Made by a program: the position numbers and the translations under genes
DNA from: Prosopocoilus inquinatus
Taxonomy: Eukaryota; Arthropoda; Insecta; Coleoptera; Lucanidae
Reading direction: 5' to 3'
NCBI GenBank assembly: GCA_036172665.1
Contig: CM069872.1
Span: forward strand, 42,580,101-42,644,100
DNA: 64,000 bases
In this document: positions 25,155-37,579 of the stretch, piece by piece
How the letters are laid out: every line of letters starts with the position of its first letter
Numbering within the stretch: the first letter of the stretch is position 1
Notes under the pieces: generated by a model
What the model saw: the letters and a program-made list of their open reading frames with translations, nothing else
Databases searched by the model: none
Told to the model about the DNA's origin: nothing

Positions 25155-25290
25155 ACAGTACTCAAATTGGAAAGATCACTCAACGTTTCACTATCGATTG
25201 ATATCTTCGTCAGGAGTGAAAAAAAGTGAATAAACAAGTTGTCAAGAGAATCAAAAAGGTAACATGATTTTAAACTAAAATATACAATTT
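25155..25290 (-). mobile_element. Penelope-like element 3' fragment with intact-core hammerhead-like motif
   Basis: This is a second copy of the element at 18965-19110, sharing the segment before the motif (TTCTCTTGACAACTTGTTTA and flanks). The 42-nt motif at 25218-25177 has the exact core CTGACGA, stem I CACTC/GAGTG, stem II with one mismatch, and GAAA. The upstream minus-strand frame (to about 25375) shares a YFSLKSC segment with the other copy and may be the end of a decayed reading frame. Confidence 0.55.
25177..25218 (-). ncRNA. Hammerhead-ribozyme-like motif (copy 2)
   Basis: It has the same 42-nt spacing as copy 1. The core CTGACGA matches CUGANGA, GAAA is conserved, and the site before stem I is CGTT. 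Stem II is GATATC/GATAGT with loop AATC, weakened by one mismatch and one G-U pair. One extra A follows the core box, as in the other copies. Confidence 0.5.
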
Positions 25291-26356
25291 TCATCGGACG
25301 AGAGTCGACTTCAGTTATAGAAAAAGTAAGATTGTTGCCATTCTTAAATACTCTCTCTTTTATCCGCTCCCACAATCAAAATTACTATCCACTTCCGCCT
25401 GAGACAAAGTAAAAGCGGAAGCAGGACTTCCAGAACAAGTCGCCAAGCAAAATTATGCATTTACATCAAGTGTAGAAATGAAATTTGAAATTGAATTTGC
25501 CGTTTAATATAGTAATTTTTATTTACATTGTTTGCAACTGCTTAATTTTTTCTTCTTTCAGCATAGTCTAATTTACTACAAGATAACTTGTGATGTATTT
25601 ATTTCCGGTTGATAAAAGTTTTATCACATTCACTTAAGCACGTAACTTCAAAGAAATTTTTTATTTAAAAATTAAAAAATAAGTATCATTCACAATATAT
25701 GATTTACGCACCTTATCATGTTTACCTATTATCATTCTTTGTCAAATGTAACACTCTTTTTTATTGCGACACGTGTTTTTATTCACAAATTAAAGCTTAC
25801 TGATCGCTCGACGCCACCCGAATTAATTTTGACGCCATTTTCGGTTTGATAGAGGCTTAAGAGGTAAGGTGCGCTGATAATGCAGCGGTATCTAAAAAAT
25901 TCCTAGAAATTCGCCTAATCTTCGTTTAATACTTTATCCAAACATTTCATAAAAAATCGTCGTTTTTACTGTATTTGAGTTCTAGTATTTTTAAACCTTC
26001 TTATTTTCTTTCTTTTTTTTTAATACTTTGAGACACTTTTAACGCATCAACATCTGATACATGCATATATTGTTCTGAACAATGAGTTTGAATTTAAAGA
26101 GTTGCTATCCCTTGACACAAAAGCGACTTCTCTTCTGTCAAATTCATGTGAAATTTCTTATTTTAAATTGATCTAGTAATACCTAGTTCACATAGTTTTA
26201 GTTATTAGTTTTAAAAAACAAAAATATAGGGTCTTAAATTACTTGTGGTAAAGAACTAGACAATAACAAATTATTGGGAATATCATTACATAAGTGAGTA
26301 ACGTACTTGAGCAAGAGGTTTAGACCACATAATTTCTTTAAATAAAGACTAATCCT

Positions 26357-26524
26357 CCTATTCTATAACTCATAACGACATCGTTAAATAACGAGATTCG
26401 TTAAGTGACATTTTTTGACCAATCAGTGCGTAGAAATGCGTTGTATCTAAGATCTGATTGGTCCAAATGCGACACTTAACGATTTTCGTTGTTTAACGAT
26501 GTCGTTATGAGTTATAGAATAGGG
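26357..26524. mobile_element. Near-perfect palindromic MITE
   Basis: CCTATTCTATAACTCATAAC, then GACATCGTTAAA, is mirrored by TTTAACGATGTC, then GTTATGAGTTATAGAATAGG. The arms extend inward through AACGA..CGTTAAGTG.CA and GACCAATCAG/CTGATTGGTC around a centre of about 30 bp. A poly-G run follows the right end. It is non-coding. Confidence 0.75.
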
Positions 26525-29500
26525 GGGGGGGGTAAAACTAATATGGTTCTTTATTTATACATAGAACAAAATTTTCATCATGTTTATTAAATAATTGCGC
26601 AAAACTACCCCTTTCAAAATTATTTCAATATCGTTAGTACACGCCTCATACACTGTTCCCCTTTTCTGTAATAGATATTAGCTCATCGAGTCTTCTCCTG
26701 TGATATAAACTCATTGGTTTTACATAACTGTTACATGCATACCTACTTATTATTTCAAAGTGTCAGCTATTTTGTGATTAAACCAAAGCAATACAGGTGC
26801 GATAGGCTGAGAATCTTTGACATTCTCCGAAGTAAGTTTCATGAATAAACCATGAGAGATTGAAGCTGTTGTTGCTACATGGAAAGGATTCTGCAGAACT
26901 TGATTTGAAGTGAAAACAATCTCGTTTACTTCAGCTAACAGTTTTTTTTATTGTCGTGTAATTTCTATTTCTGCACGTCTTCCTCACCTGTCAGATGGGT
27001 AGGCATGCTTACACATGTTTTAAATAGCTTGAAAATACGACGTACAACTTGTTTAATTAAAAGATTAAAAAAGATTTCAGACAAAATTACTGTTTTTCCT
27101 GTGCATCGTCATCACGCACGCGATTGTCTTATACACTAAGTAAACCTTTACTTTGTTTATACAGCAACAATATTTATCTCGTTCGAAATCTTATGATATC
27201 TTCAATTAAATAGGTAATCGTTTTTGTATATACGACGATCAGGGATGGGCTACTGTAAAACGTATGGGCCCTGGAAGCTGTAATCTAAGTTGATTAATTG
27301 ACGTGATGAAATTGCTTCCCCTTGGTAATAGTTGACAACAAGCATCCCTATTTAAAATAATCTTCAGAATATCATGACATATCGACATGCTTTTTAATTT
27401 GTCGGCTTTCTGAAGATGACTTTACACTGGGTCACTTGATACTTGATAAATAATCAATTACTTTTGAATATTTGTGTTAGATTCTATGCAGGAAAGATTT
27501 AGGGGAATCCTCCTTTATCTCTTTTGCGTGCTTACATCGTTTACTCCCATATTTTCTAAGTTTTCACTTTTAAACAATTACCTGTATGTTTACTTTACTA
27601 TACATTATTTTATCTTTTCGCTATATTTATTTTTCTATTCGATCCCTTTTTTTTATTTAACGACTTTAACAGAGCAACTCTAAAAATTATTTTGTCATAT
27701 TTTGTAGTTCTTTTCAATTTTTTCTTTTTGAGACACCTTAAACGTCATTTAATGTTATGTATTACAGGTCGTTTCAATTGACTCTTCAAGTCTGGTGTTG
27801 TTGCTGGTCCGTCTCTGGTTAACTTATCGTGTTTTGTTCAGGGTCAACACCAAAATTGATATAATCCCCTCAAATTAGCGGCGATTAAATTATCTGTAAT
27901 TATTTATTGTACGTGTCCATTATTGACTGATGATATCCGCTTCACTTTTTTATTAAAGAAAAACACAGCAAAATAAAAAAGACTTTCCTTGTTAGCACAT
28001 AGAACCTTGTTAACAAAATATACGAGCCATGACGTAGCCAGATACGAACCGCTACAACGACTGATAAAAGCATTCGTTGGATTTTCTAGTTACTCTATTT
28101 TTTTACTATCAATTTTATTTTTATTAATTTTATATACATTATATTTTTCAGAGCAAGTTTACTAACTTGTTTCATACTTTTCTAGAATCAGATTAACCTG
28201 CGTCAAGAGGATAATACCTTCTTTATCAAATTGCAAATATTGATCGTGCATTCTCAAATATTTGTACTTTGCTGTTTAATTTCATATAATCTAGATCAAA
28301 TCAGGTGAACGTCGACTGAACGGCTGCAGTATTATTTTATATAAAATACTAAAATCAGTAAGTCATTATTAGAACACGCAGATACTTGCACTGACTGTAT
28401 GTACCATTTATTACCAAATCAGTCACTTAAGTTACTAATTCGAAATTTAATTAATTTTATTATCAAGGAAAGCTGTAGTTAATAAGTAACAGATGATTTT
28501 GTTTTTATTTATATTATTATGTTATTACGTCTGTTACTCAGGTCAAAAAATGTACTTATGATTAATTTCATTGTTATCGAGTTTCATTTCCGATTACCTT
28601 CGTATATTTATAAGTCGTCTAATCAACAAGACCATTTGAAAAGTTATTTTGTAGTCTCCCAGTTTTGTCCATGGACAGATTCAGTAAAACGTGGATATTT
28701 TTAAAAACTGCCCATATAGAATAGTTTCGAATTACGGTTGACAAGAAATTATTTTAGTTGTGAATTATCTGTTTATGAACGATTCCATGTTTACTTCGAA
28801 GAGATCTTTCAACTCAACTCAATATTTAATTACACCAGTGTAAATTGATGTTAATTGCATTTACAAATGGTTTACACTTTATTAAAATTTTACCGCGAGT
28901 TGCGCTCAATGTGTTTTGAAATTCTTAAGATTAGAATTATAGAACGAAAGCAGAACACACCGTGCATAATAACAACATCCTAAACAGAGTGTGTCGAAAC
29001 TCTGAAATAAAAACGAATAGTTTTTTTTTTCCTTTTGGTCGAATATATCGACTTTCACTTTGCAATACATGCAAGCAGATACCTACATGTAAGTGCTACT
29101 TTGCTACAATTTAACTTCGTGGAAAATACCCATGCTCATTCCAATTCATGTAATCGCCTGCTTTGCATAGCCTGGGGACTAAAAATAGTACGTGTCTACC
29201 TAATGAATATGCAATTAACGGCGGTCATTATTTAAAATTTGGAGTTCGAAAAACTCTAATAGATTAAATAATTGTATTTAATTGCATTACCATTTAATTT
29301 ATGGGGTTTGTCCGACAATTTGAAAATTATTTTTGTCATACAATAGAAAAATCTTGATTGGAAAATAATTTAGAACATTAAATTGACTTTTCAGTTTGCT
29401 TGGTGAACTAGAAATATCGTATCAACAAAAAATCATATAATGACACGAATAGCAACAACACAGATATGATAACACACGTTATGCTCTGTATACATATAGG

Positions 29501-31331
29501 GGCACTTCATTACTTATCAGATGGAAATATTTTGGTTTGGCTTTTCATGATGAGCACTTTGCACTATCTAATTCAATAGATAATGAAATTATTTTACCCC
29601 AGGACTGTTTGTGACACGCCATCAAACTCTCTTTTGCCTTAAAATAAAATGAATAAATACTTTAGTTTGTACGTACAACTTTAAGGCCTAATTAAGAGAC
29701 ATAAAAAAAATCACATCATATGGCAAAAAGTGCAAACACATAGTTATTTGTACATCAGAATGTGACATTTTTATTTCAGAGTTTCCTTTAGTTCGATTAT
29801 GATATCGGGCCTAAGAACACTTCTTAATCGGCCTTCCTTTCGTAGCGTCGTTAACAGCTTTTTCAAGGTTCAGGTGATACAGTAATGTATCATTTAATAA
29901 GCGTCCTAAAATTTATTAGAGCCACGCCCAAATTTACACTTTTGAGGGCCCCTACTATTTAAATTTAGACAAGAAAGCAAAAAAATTTTTGATTGAAATT
30001 TTCACGCATGTCTTTTAAACATATTATATTTTGGTTCTTTAAAGCTGTCTGTCATAAAATTAATTACAAAAACTAAACCAACTCTGTTATATTCATTACT
30101 TATAATTATAACGAAGGTTTCTTTTTGAAAACCTTGTTTTCACATACAGTATTGGCCAGTTGGCTTTGAAACATAGTTGCTTCTTCGATTTGTGAGTAAG
30201 AATCATATATTCCTTTCATTTGTCTTTTTTCTTTCTGTGCAGATTATTCTTTGTAATTCAATTCTTTGATTTAAGTTTTTTTGTAATTCAATAATTGTCT
30301 TTTCTATTTGGTTTTCCCTTGTTTTATTGTTGGTATTTCATTGTTTTTCTTTTTTCTATCCAACTAAGTTTTAACTTTTTATTTTTTTTAATTTTTTATC
30401 AATGACTTTAAGAAGCTTGTCTCTTGAGAGTAGGTAGTCTATATGCCAATTGTCACTTTTTATTTTTTTTATTCTTTACCATTGACTTAAGAAGCTTTCC
30501 TCTTGAGAGTAGGAAGTCTATTTTCCTTTTGTTTTTATTGTCTAAATTATTTCTTAGGTTTCATTGTTTTATAGAGTTGGATTATTCCTTTTCCTGTTCC
30601 TTTTTATTAAAACATTTTGTTCTTTATTTTTTTGCAATTTTCTCTTTTGTTTTCTGCCTAAGCGCTCTTGTTTTTTCTGCCGTTAATTTTGAAAAGCTAT
30701 CGTTTAGAGGAATATCTGATTTTTCATTTGTTTTTCTGTTCTGAGTATTTGTTTTTTTATGTTGTTTCCCATTTGATTTCCTTTTTATTTGACTTTTCCT
30801 TTCTTTCTGTAGAATAAATTTTCGTACCGCAAACAGTTTTCTTCTTCTGTATTGTGTTAGTATTTTGGTTTTTACATGTTTTCATTTACTTTATTTATCG
30901 TGTTCTCGCATTGTTTATGTCAAGTTCTCTTATGTTTTCGTTTCTTTCTGCAGTTTCTGTTCGTATCTCCATGTTGTTTAAATCAATTCTCTTTTGTTCA
31001 AAGTTTGTCGAATCACTTTCTCGTACGTCATTCTGATTTAATCATGAAATGAAATTTTTGATAACTTTCCTCTATTATGTTACTGTTTTTCTGAATTTTT
31101 TAACATTTTCCGGGCGATCTTCTTTTATAATTCACATTTTCTTTGGAATTTTATCGATTCTTCTTTATACGAAAGAAGCAGGACGATACCTCATTCTTCT
31201 ATTCCGTAATAATGTTTTCATGTGCCCTTATTTGGCTATTTTTTTTGTTTCAATTATATAGAGTGAGCAACTGTTTTCGATAGATCATTTATAAAGAAAC
31301 TTTCCTTTCACAGAACTTCAGCCTATTGAAT

Positions 31332-31440
31332 ACTACAAGCTAAAATTATTTTGGTACATTCAGGATGTTCTGGAAATGTTCTGGCATACTACAAGCTAAA
31401 ATTATTTTGATACATGGATACAGAATGTTCTGGAAAAGAG
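31332..31440. repeat. Local direct duplication of about 55 bp
   Basis: CTACAAGCTAAAATTATTTT followed by GTTCTGGAAA occurs twice in tandem, around 31336-31375 and 31389-31435, with small indels. There is no coding potential. Confidence 0.55.
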
Positions 31441-32681
31441 TGATTTTTTTTGTGAAAAATCCTGTAGATTTTCTTCCAGAAAGATTCAAATGATCCTCTA
31501 CGCAGTAGTTTTATTTAACCAATTAAGATTTTTTACTTCTTCTTTATTATAAATTTTTTTTTGTCGTCGAACAAAAATAGGGAATGTTGTTAATTAAGGC
31601 TCAAGGAATAACCGTTAATTTAATTTGTTTTTCGAGTGATCAAGCCTGTGCAATCGATATATTTTCAAACTGGCGGCATTCATTTTGAACCCCCTTTTTT
31701 TAACACCCTGTTTCTCTTTTTACGAATGTATAGCGTTCATGTTATTTATTATGACGTATTTAATTATTTTAACGCATTTTTGAAGATGTCTCTCCTTTAT
31801 GGACTAAGTGCTACCTACCTGTGCACTGGCAAGACGTTTGTTGTTCCGAGGAAACTAACTTCGACACAATGCCAGCAGCTCAATCGTGACGAGTGTGAGA
31901 ATTCAAATACTCGACAAGTTGGACGCCATTTACAGTTAGTTGTAACCGGAAACTAAGAAAGGAATTGGCTCAATTCATGCCCAACAATTTTATTATTAAC
32001 AGGCACAAACCAAATTACAATCTGACAATAACATAATCCATGGTTAACGGCTCATAAATTAAAGTGAAACCTTTGAGAACGCAAGCAAAACGCAAATGTT
32101 TATTGTAAAACAATTACCAACTATGACGTAAACGGGGCCCACTTCGTTTACATTAAATTTAAAGGCCAACTAGTCAAGTTTAAGGTCACGCATTTAATTA
32201 ACAGCCGAAAGTGCGTAACTACTAGATCTACTCAGTCAACATAACTATGATCTCTCCCCCTGACAAATCGGCGTTGCTTATGACATGGTCCGATGCAGGT
32301 CCTGTCGATCTGGGTCTGAGCTGAGTAGTCAAACCCAAACTAAAAATCATTCGAAACTTAAAGCCTGGTGATGTAACGTCAAAGATTAACTCGCGATCGA
32401 AGACTAGGCAACACTAGAATTAACCCGACCGTGTGTACGCCACGTTGATACAATGTGGGAAAAGCTGTGGAAGCTTTCATTTCAAACACTTTGTAAAAAT
32501 CGGCCTTTTACGTACCATGCGATGCCTCCCTGAGACCCACGCTGCAAATGAATATGTGTTCCACGTTCCCCTGGGACGTGGACACGGACCAAATAAAAAC
32601 TTCACTGTTTATTGTTTATGGTTCATTTAACTGTGGGGCTCGAGCATAATTAATATTGATTCCGATCTTCTTATTTCGCAG

Positions 32682-34345
32682 GTGATTTTGGAAAATATCA
32701 ATTCTGGCAATTTATACTACATGTAATATCCGGTATAACAGCGGGAATGCACATGCTCTCTCTGGTCACAGTCGGTGCTGTACCGGAACACAGGTAAATA
32801 ATATTTGTATAAATCGCACGGTTTAATTGCTTTCTAATTTCCAGGTGTGCAATTCCAGATGTTGAATTTAACAACGTCATGTCTAATTTAACCCAGGTCG
32901 AATTGCAAAAGTACATTCCCACTTTAGAGTCAGGCGCCCTGGATCCGTGCAGGCTTTTCAATGGAACCAACGAGACGATGTTCTGTGATCGCTGGGTTTA
33001 CGACAGGACTTACTACCAGTCTTCCAGGGGTATAGAATGGAATTTTGTTTGTCAGAGGAGGTGGATGGGTGCTGTAGCGCAATCGTCGTATATGTTCGGG
33101 GTTTTCGCCGGCGCTATTACTTTGGGACACGCCGCCGATAAATACGGGCGAAAAACCATTTATTGCTGGTCCGCGACGCTGCAGCTGATTTTTGGAGTTA
33201 TGGTCGCGTTCGTGCCCGAGTATTACTCGTTTTTGATTACGAGGTTCATTTACGGAATCTTTGGTTCCGCCGGTAGTTACATCACCGGTTTCGTCTTGAC
33301 CATGGAATTGGTTGGGCCGAGCAAACGGACACCATGTGGCATCGCGTTTCAAGGGACGTTTGCCATGGGCTTCATGATGGTAGCCGCATGGGGTGCTGTC
33401 GTAAAAGACCGGCAAATACTGCAGGTGATTTACGGCCTCCACAGTTTGATTATTATTGCCAACTGGTGGATTATGGACGAATCTCCGCGGTGGTTATGGG
33501 GGCAAGGAAGGAAGAGGGAGGCGGTGAAGATCATACAAAAGGGATTAAGAATTAATAAAAGCCCGATTGTGATAGATGATAGTGAATTTGCAGCCAGCGG
33601 TAAACTCAGGGCTTCCGTGAAGGCCGAAGAATCTGCTAGCATGTTGGATTTATTTAAAACCCCGAATTTAAGGACGAAAACTTTGAATATATGCTTGTGC
33701 TGGTTTGCCAATTCTCTTGTATATTATGGACTATCGCTGAGCACTGGAAAGTTATCAGGCAATCCTTACCTAATTCTGTTTTTGATCGGCCTCGTCGAAA
33801 TTCCTAGTTACATCTTGACTGCTTTAATAATGGATAAAACGGGAAGGAGATCGTTGATGGCGTTTTACATGTTAAGTGGTGGGGTTTGCTGTATTGTGGC
33901 TGCTAAATTAACCATGGGTAGTACTGAGGCGACTTCTTTCGTGATGGTAGGCAAATTTTTGATTGCCAGTTCGTTCGCCATCGTCTACAATTACTCAGCA
34001 GAATTATTCCCAACTGTTATTCGTAATTCCGCCTTGGGCTTAGGTTCCATGTGCGCCAGGTTGTCAGGTGCCTTAACCCCTCTAATCACACTCTTAGATT
34101 CATTCGACCCCACCTTACCTGCCATCATATTTGCTATTATCGCTTTAATTTCCGGGTTCCTAACACTATTTTTGCCTGAAACTGTCGGTGCACCCATGCC
34201 AGAAACTATCGAGGACGGCGAGAAATTTGGAATAGGCGATACTTGTTTTACGACTTGTTTGGGGCCAAAGAGGAAGGAGACCGAGAAGGAAGAGACCTGG
34301 GAACAAATGCAACCGTTGGATTCAACCGCCAATCCAAAGGCATAG
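32682..34345 (+). CDS. SLC22-type organic cation transporter (major facilitator family), 5' exon missing
   Basis: Two exons are clear: 32682-32793 (acceptor TTATTTCGCAG, donor ACAG|GTAAAT) and 32845-34345 (acceptor AATTTCCAG), about 536 aa to TAG. The exon start needs one base from an upstream exon, which normally supplies only about 10-15 residues; I could not place it. Signatures are the GDFGKYQ N-terminal segment, a large glycosylatable extracellular loop (NLT, NGT, NET) with cysteines, and the MFS loop GHAADKYGRKT. Also present are DESPRWLW after TM6, a second loop DKTGRRS, and LPETVGAPMPETIEDGE after TM12. By family it moves organic cations or zwitterions (for example carnitine-, carcinine- or amine-like substrates) across the plasma membrane; the substrate here is unknown. 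It is plus strand, 1 kb upstream of the Gr array, with no sign of shared regulation. Confidence 0.92.
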
Positions 34346-35388
34346 CTAAATCTTTTATGTACATTTTTTTTGTATATAACTGGAAGAAAATTTTATGTAC
34401 TTACTGACTTTTTTGTATATAAAATTGTTTTATTAAACATCATGGTTTTCATTAAAATACAAAATCTAAACTGAAGCTGATAATATTTGACAATCATTTA
34501 ATAAGACGTATCAGTAATTTCGATTATGAATAAAATTCTTGTTTAGTATCCAACGAACCTTGTCGATCAATTTGTAATAAATTAGTTTTATAAGAAAATT
34601 CCACCAAGCAGTACCTACCTAACAGTGCCAGAGAGTCACTCTATTTTCTTGAAAACTAAAACATTTTTAAGCAGCGATTAAAATAAGATAAGGTCTTTTA
34701 TAATAAGAATAGAGACATGAAGTGGGAGTTTGGAAGGATAACGACGCGGCAAAATAACAGTGATCAATCAAAAACGATTTCCTCTCTTTCTCAATGGAAT
34801 TGGTTTATTTGATTGGTCAGGTGTTTCTTCGACTATTAATCTTCCAAACTGCCACTTCATGTGTTTTCTCTCTCTCTGTAAAGGACTCTATTGGTGTGCT
34901 TTAGCATCGCCAGCTAATTCTTCGCAGTAATTACATTCAATATTTATGAATATTTTAATCGATTGCAGGAGGCAGTGGCAAGTGCCCACTCTGCGGACGT
35001 CAATGTTTTCTGCTAAAAATCATTTATGAACTTACAATGAACTTAAATCGGAAATCAAAATTTTGATTTAAAAAATTAAATTTTCCATAAATGAAATACA
35101 GTTTCAAAGCAAATTAAAAAGTTTGTTTGGATTGCGTTCACAGAAGAAATGTTCTAAACAATTTCACCAAAGTACAGTAACATGTCGACATACCGCTTTT
35201 ATCGTTACTGAAATATTAATGCACATAATAATCCATCGAACTAAACGCGTTTTCAATTACAGTAAGTATCTGGGTGTTCAATTTAACTAAAGTGTCGCCC
35301 TTGATTACAGCATTTTGTTATAGATATGCCGTCCACGTAATGATTATTTCGCTTCTGGTGTGGGCTTAAATTTGATTGAAGGGCAGAG
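34346..35388. other. Intergenic interval before the Gr array
   Basis: No gene is seen. A palindromic element lies at 34715-34862. ATTAAA around 34432 may be the polyadenylation signal of the transporter. The last 100 bp before 35389 should contain the promoter of the first Gr, but no motif stands out. Confidence 0.5.
34715..34862. mobile_element. Palindromic MITE-like element
   Basis: ACATGAAGTGGGAGTTTGGA at the left pairs with the mirror of AATCTTCCAAACTGCCACTT, then CATGT, at the right. TGATCAATCAAA and TTTGATTGGTCA further pair inside. It is non-coding. Confidence 0.65.
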
Positions 35389-36656
35389 ATGGCGACGCGT
35401 ACTTTCAAAAAATTCTGCAGAAAAACAAACATACGTTACATCAAGCCGCTGTTCATGATTTCGAAATGTTTGGCGTTGGTACCCTCTTATAATTTCCAAA
35501 AAGCCAAATTTGACGGCAGCTTGTGGTACAAATGTTACGTCCTGGTTTTTCTCGCGTTTTTAATAGCAGGATTTTCGTATTCCCTCGTTGGAAAAATCTA
35601 TTATGTCTTTCCGTCCATGGAGACGACTATTTTGGTGGTAAACGTCCTGGCTTCGATTTCATTCTTCGTTATAAACGTAACGTCGGTGCTGAGCGTAAAC
35701 TTCTGGAATAGAAAAAAGCTGGAGTCTTTCTTGAATAATTTCGCAGCTGTCGACAGGAAACTGGCCGCCTATAACGAAAGGGTGAAGTCGTCCAATGGAC
35801 TATTTTATTTCGAATTGTTCCTAAATCACGCCTCTATCATTTTCATGGTGATCTACGACTGTCTGGTGTGGACTTTTATAATCGGGCTGGAGAAGCAGAA
35901 GTACCAGTTGTACGAGAACTTTCAAAAGTACCACACCCAGTTGCTCGTTCAAATCATGTGCAATTTCGTTATTTGCATAAAGCATAGATACAAAACGCTG
36001 AATAATTTATTGGTGGAAGTCGTTAGCAAACGTGGTGCTGTCACCCTATCCTCGAAGGTACCATTTAACACCGTCGTTTACAGCAAAGAGAGTATTTCAG
36101 TGAAGAACATCGTCAAGATGTTTACCATCGTGAACGAAACAGTCTCCTTGTTTAATCAAATGTACGGGTGGACCATTTTATTTTTGAATATTAACATCAT
36201 AGCCAGCTTTTTGGTTTCCCTGGATTTCATAATTGAGTACACATCAGATAGCAATATTTTAAAAGATGAATATGGAATTGGCTTCATAATTTTGATGCTG
36301 TTATGGACATTGCTTGCTTTGGTACTGTACAGGAATGCTTAGCAAAAAGCTGTTATTAAGTCAAATTCTTTTTGTAGACTTTGGGTGTTGCTATAGCGAG
36401 CACGTGTGATAAGGCCACCAAAGAAGCACAGAGAACCTCCACCATAAGTTACAAATTGCTGCAGGTCATCCCAAATTCGTCCACCAATTCGGATGATCGG
36501 GAAGTCCGAGAGGATCTTCTTCTCTTGTCAGAACAGACTTCGCTGCGTTCACCTTGCTTTTCCGCTGCAGGATTTTTCAGCGTTGATTATACAATGCTTT
36601 TCACCCTTTTGGGTTCAATCACATCTTATTTGGTTGTGTTAATACAATTTAATTAA
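35389..36656 (+). CDS. Gustatory receptor (Gr locus A)
   Basis: Exons 35389-36321 and 36378-36656 are separated by a 56-bp GT-AG intron in phase 0, giving 403 aa. It has seven hydrophobic segments and the insect chemoreceptor (7tm_7) layout. The N-terminus carries IRYIKPLFMISKCLALVPSY, which parallels the 'I-x-x-L-x-P-L-x-x-x-x-K-x-L-A-x-x-P-x-Y-N-F' start shared by the cluster. The second exon has FSAAGFFSVDYTMLFT and ends TSYLVVLIQFN, matching the Gr signature TYhhhhhQF. By family it is a ligand-gated cation channel subunit in taste or contact chemosensory neurons; the ligand cannot be read from sequence. It is the first and most diverged of the plus-strand Gr row together with locus J. It has a clean start ATG and no disabling change. 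Confidence 0.93.
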
Positions 36657-37099
36657 ACGTCTTGATCCATATTGTTTCTATTCGAACATTTTCACATTTT
36701 TTTGACAAGAGGAATTACAGATAATAAATAAAAACGGGATCTGTTTTATTAATAATAAATTACAAGTTACGTTCATAGATAAGAGGAAAAAATAATCAAA
36801 AAGAAATGTTATTTTCAAATTAATTATTCCAACTTTTGGAGGGATAAAGGGAAAACGAATGCTTGGAGGGATATAGGAAAAGCGAATCAAAGTATTGTGG
36901 TAGATATTATTAATTTTGCGAAAACCTAATCCTTTACATAAAAACTAAAACTGAACCATTAAATCCTGCAGTTTTTAAGTTCCAAATAAGATCAACCAAA
37001 AGTAAAAGTCGAAAAGTACAGATATGTTGAAGATACATTTGATTTAAAGATGTAAATAAATCTGATGGCATGAGAGGACTCTCTCTTTCCTCCTGCTTG

Positions 37100-37315
37100 A
37101 AAGACTTTACTGGAAAACAGTTCCACCTTCTTGCCCTGAAGGTAAATTCAAATACCTGGAATGAAATCATCTCTTTGATAAAATTAGTCTTTCTTTCTCT
37201 TGCCTCTTGGTTAACATTTTTGCCAATTACCAAAGATTTTGCTAAAAGACCTTCTTGTCTTGAATGTAAGTCCAAATATCTAGAGTGAAATCATCTTTTC
37301 GATAAAAATACTACA
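37100..37315. repeat. Imperfect direct repeat, spacing about 122 bp
   Basis: CCTTCTTGCCCTGAAGGTAA at 37128, then TGGAATGAAATCATCTCTTT, recurs as CCTTCTTGTCTTGAATGTAA at 37250, then TAGAGTGAAATCATCTTTTC. The open frames across it on both strands follow from the repeat and are not supported as genes. Confidence 0.5.
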
Positions 37316-37579
37316 GCATGTGTTTCCTTTGGTGAAACAAGTAACTGTGGTGTATTAATTGGCCGTACTTTTTATAAATATTTATCTCATAAAAAGCCTA
37401 TCATTAAATTCAAATTACTTTGTTTCCATCCTAAGTGAATGGAGTAGCATTGAGCAACGAAAAATTCGACAATGTTTACCCTTGTGCGTTACGAAAATGA
37501 GTTCGTCCACCAGTAAATTATTGGTGGTTTCCAATACGATGCTCTTATTCTTCTTCTTCGTATGGAAAACACTGTTGAA

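Larger units (their letters stand above)
17200..32681. other. Gene-poor interval between UFL1 and the SLC22 transporter
   Basis: No exon with recognisable homology was identified. Short open frames (for example 22451-22768, 27474-27683 and 31636-31956) show no domain, no splice context and no family resemblance. The interval contains the separately listed MITEs, the Penelope-like fragments and a direct duplication at 31332-31440. It also contains a pyrimidine-rich stretch at 30200-31260, whose complement is A-rich with partly open frames and may be a decayed mobile-element gene. The first exon of the transporter at 32.7 kb should lie somewhere in its right part. Confidence 0.5.

Noticed and set aside
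31636..31956. 106-aa frame considered as first exon of the transporter or a small gene
   Set aside because: No similarity to SLC22 N-termini, ends in a stop with no suitable donor, no homology recognised.
32930..33442. 170-aa minus-strand frame
   Set aside because: Antisense shadow of the well-supported transporter gene.
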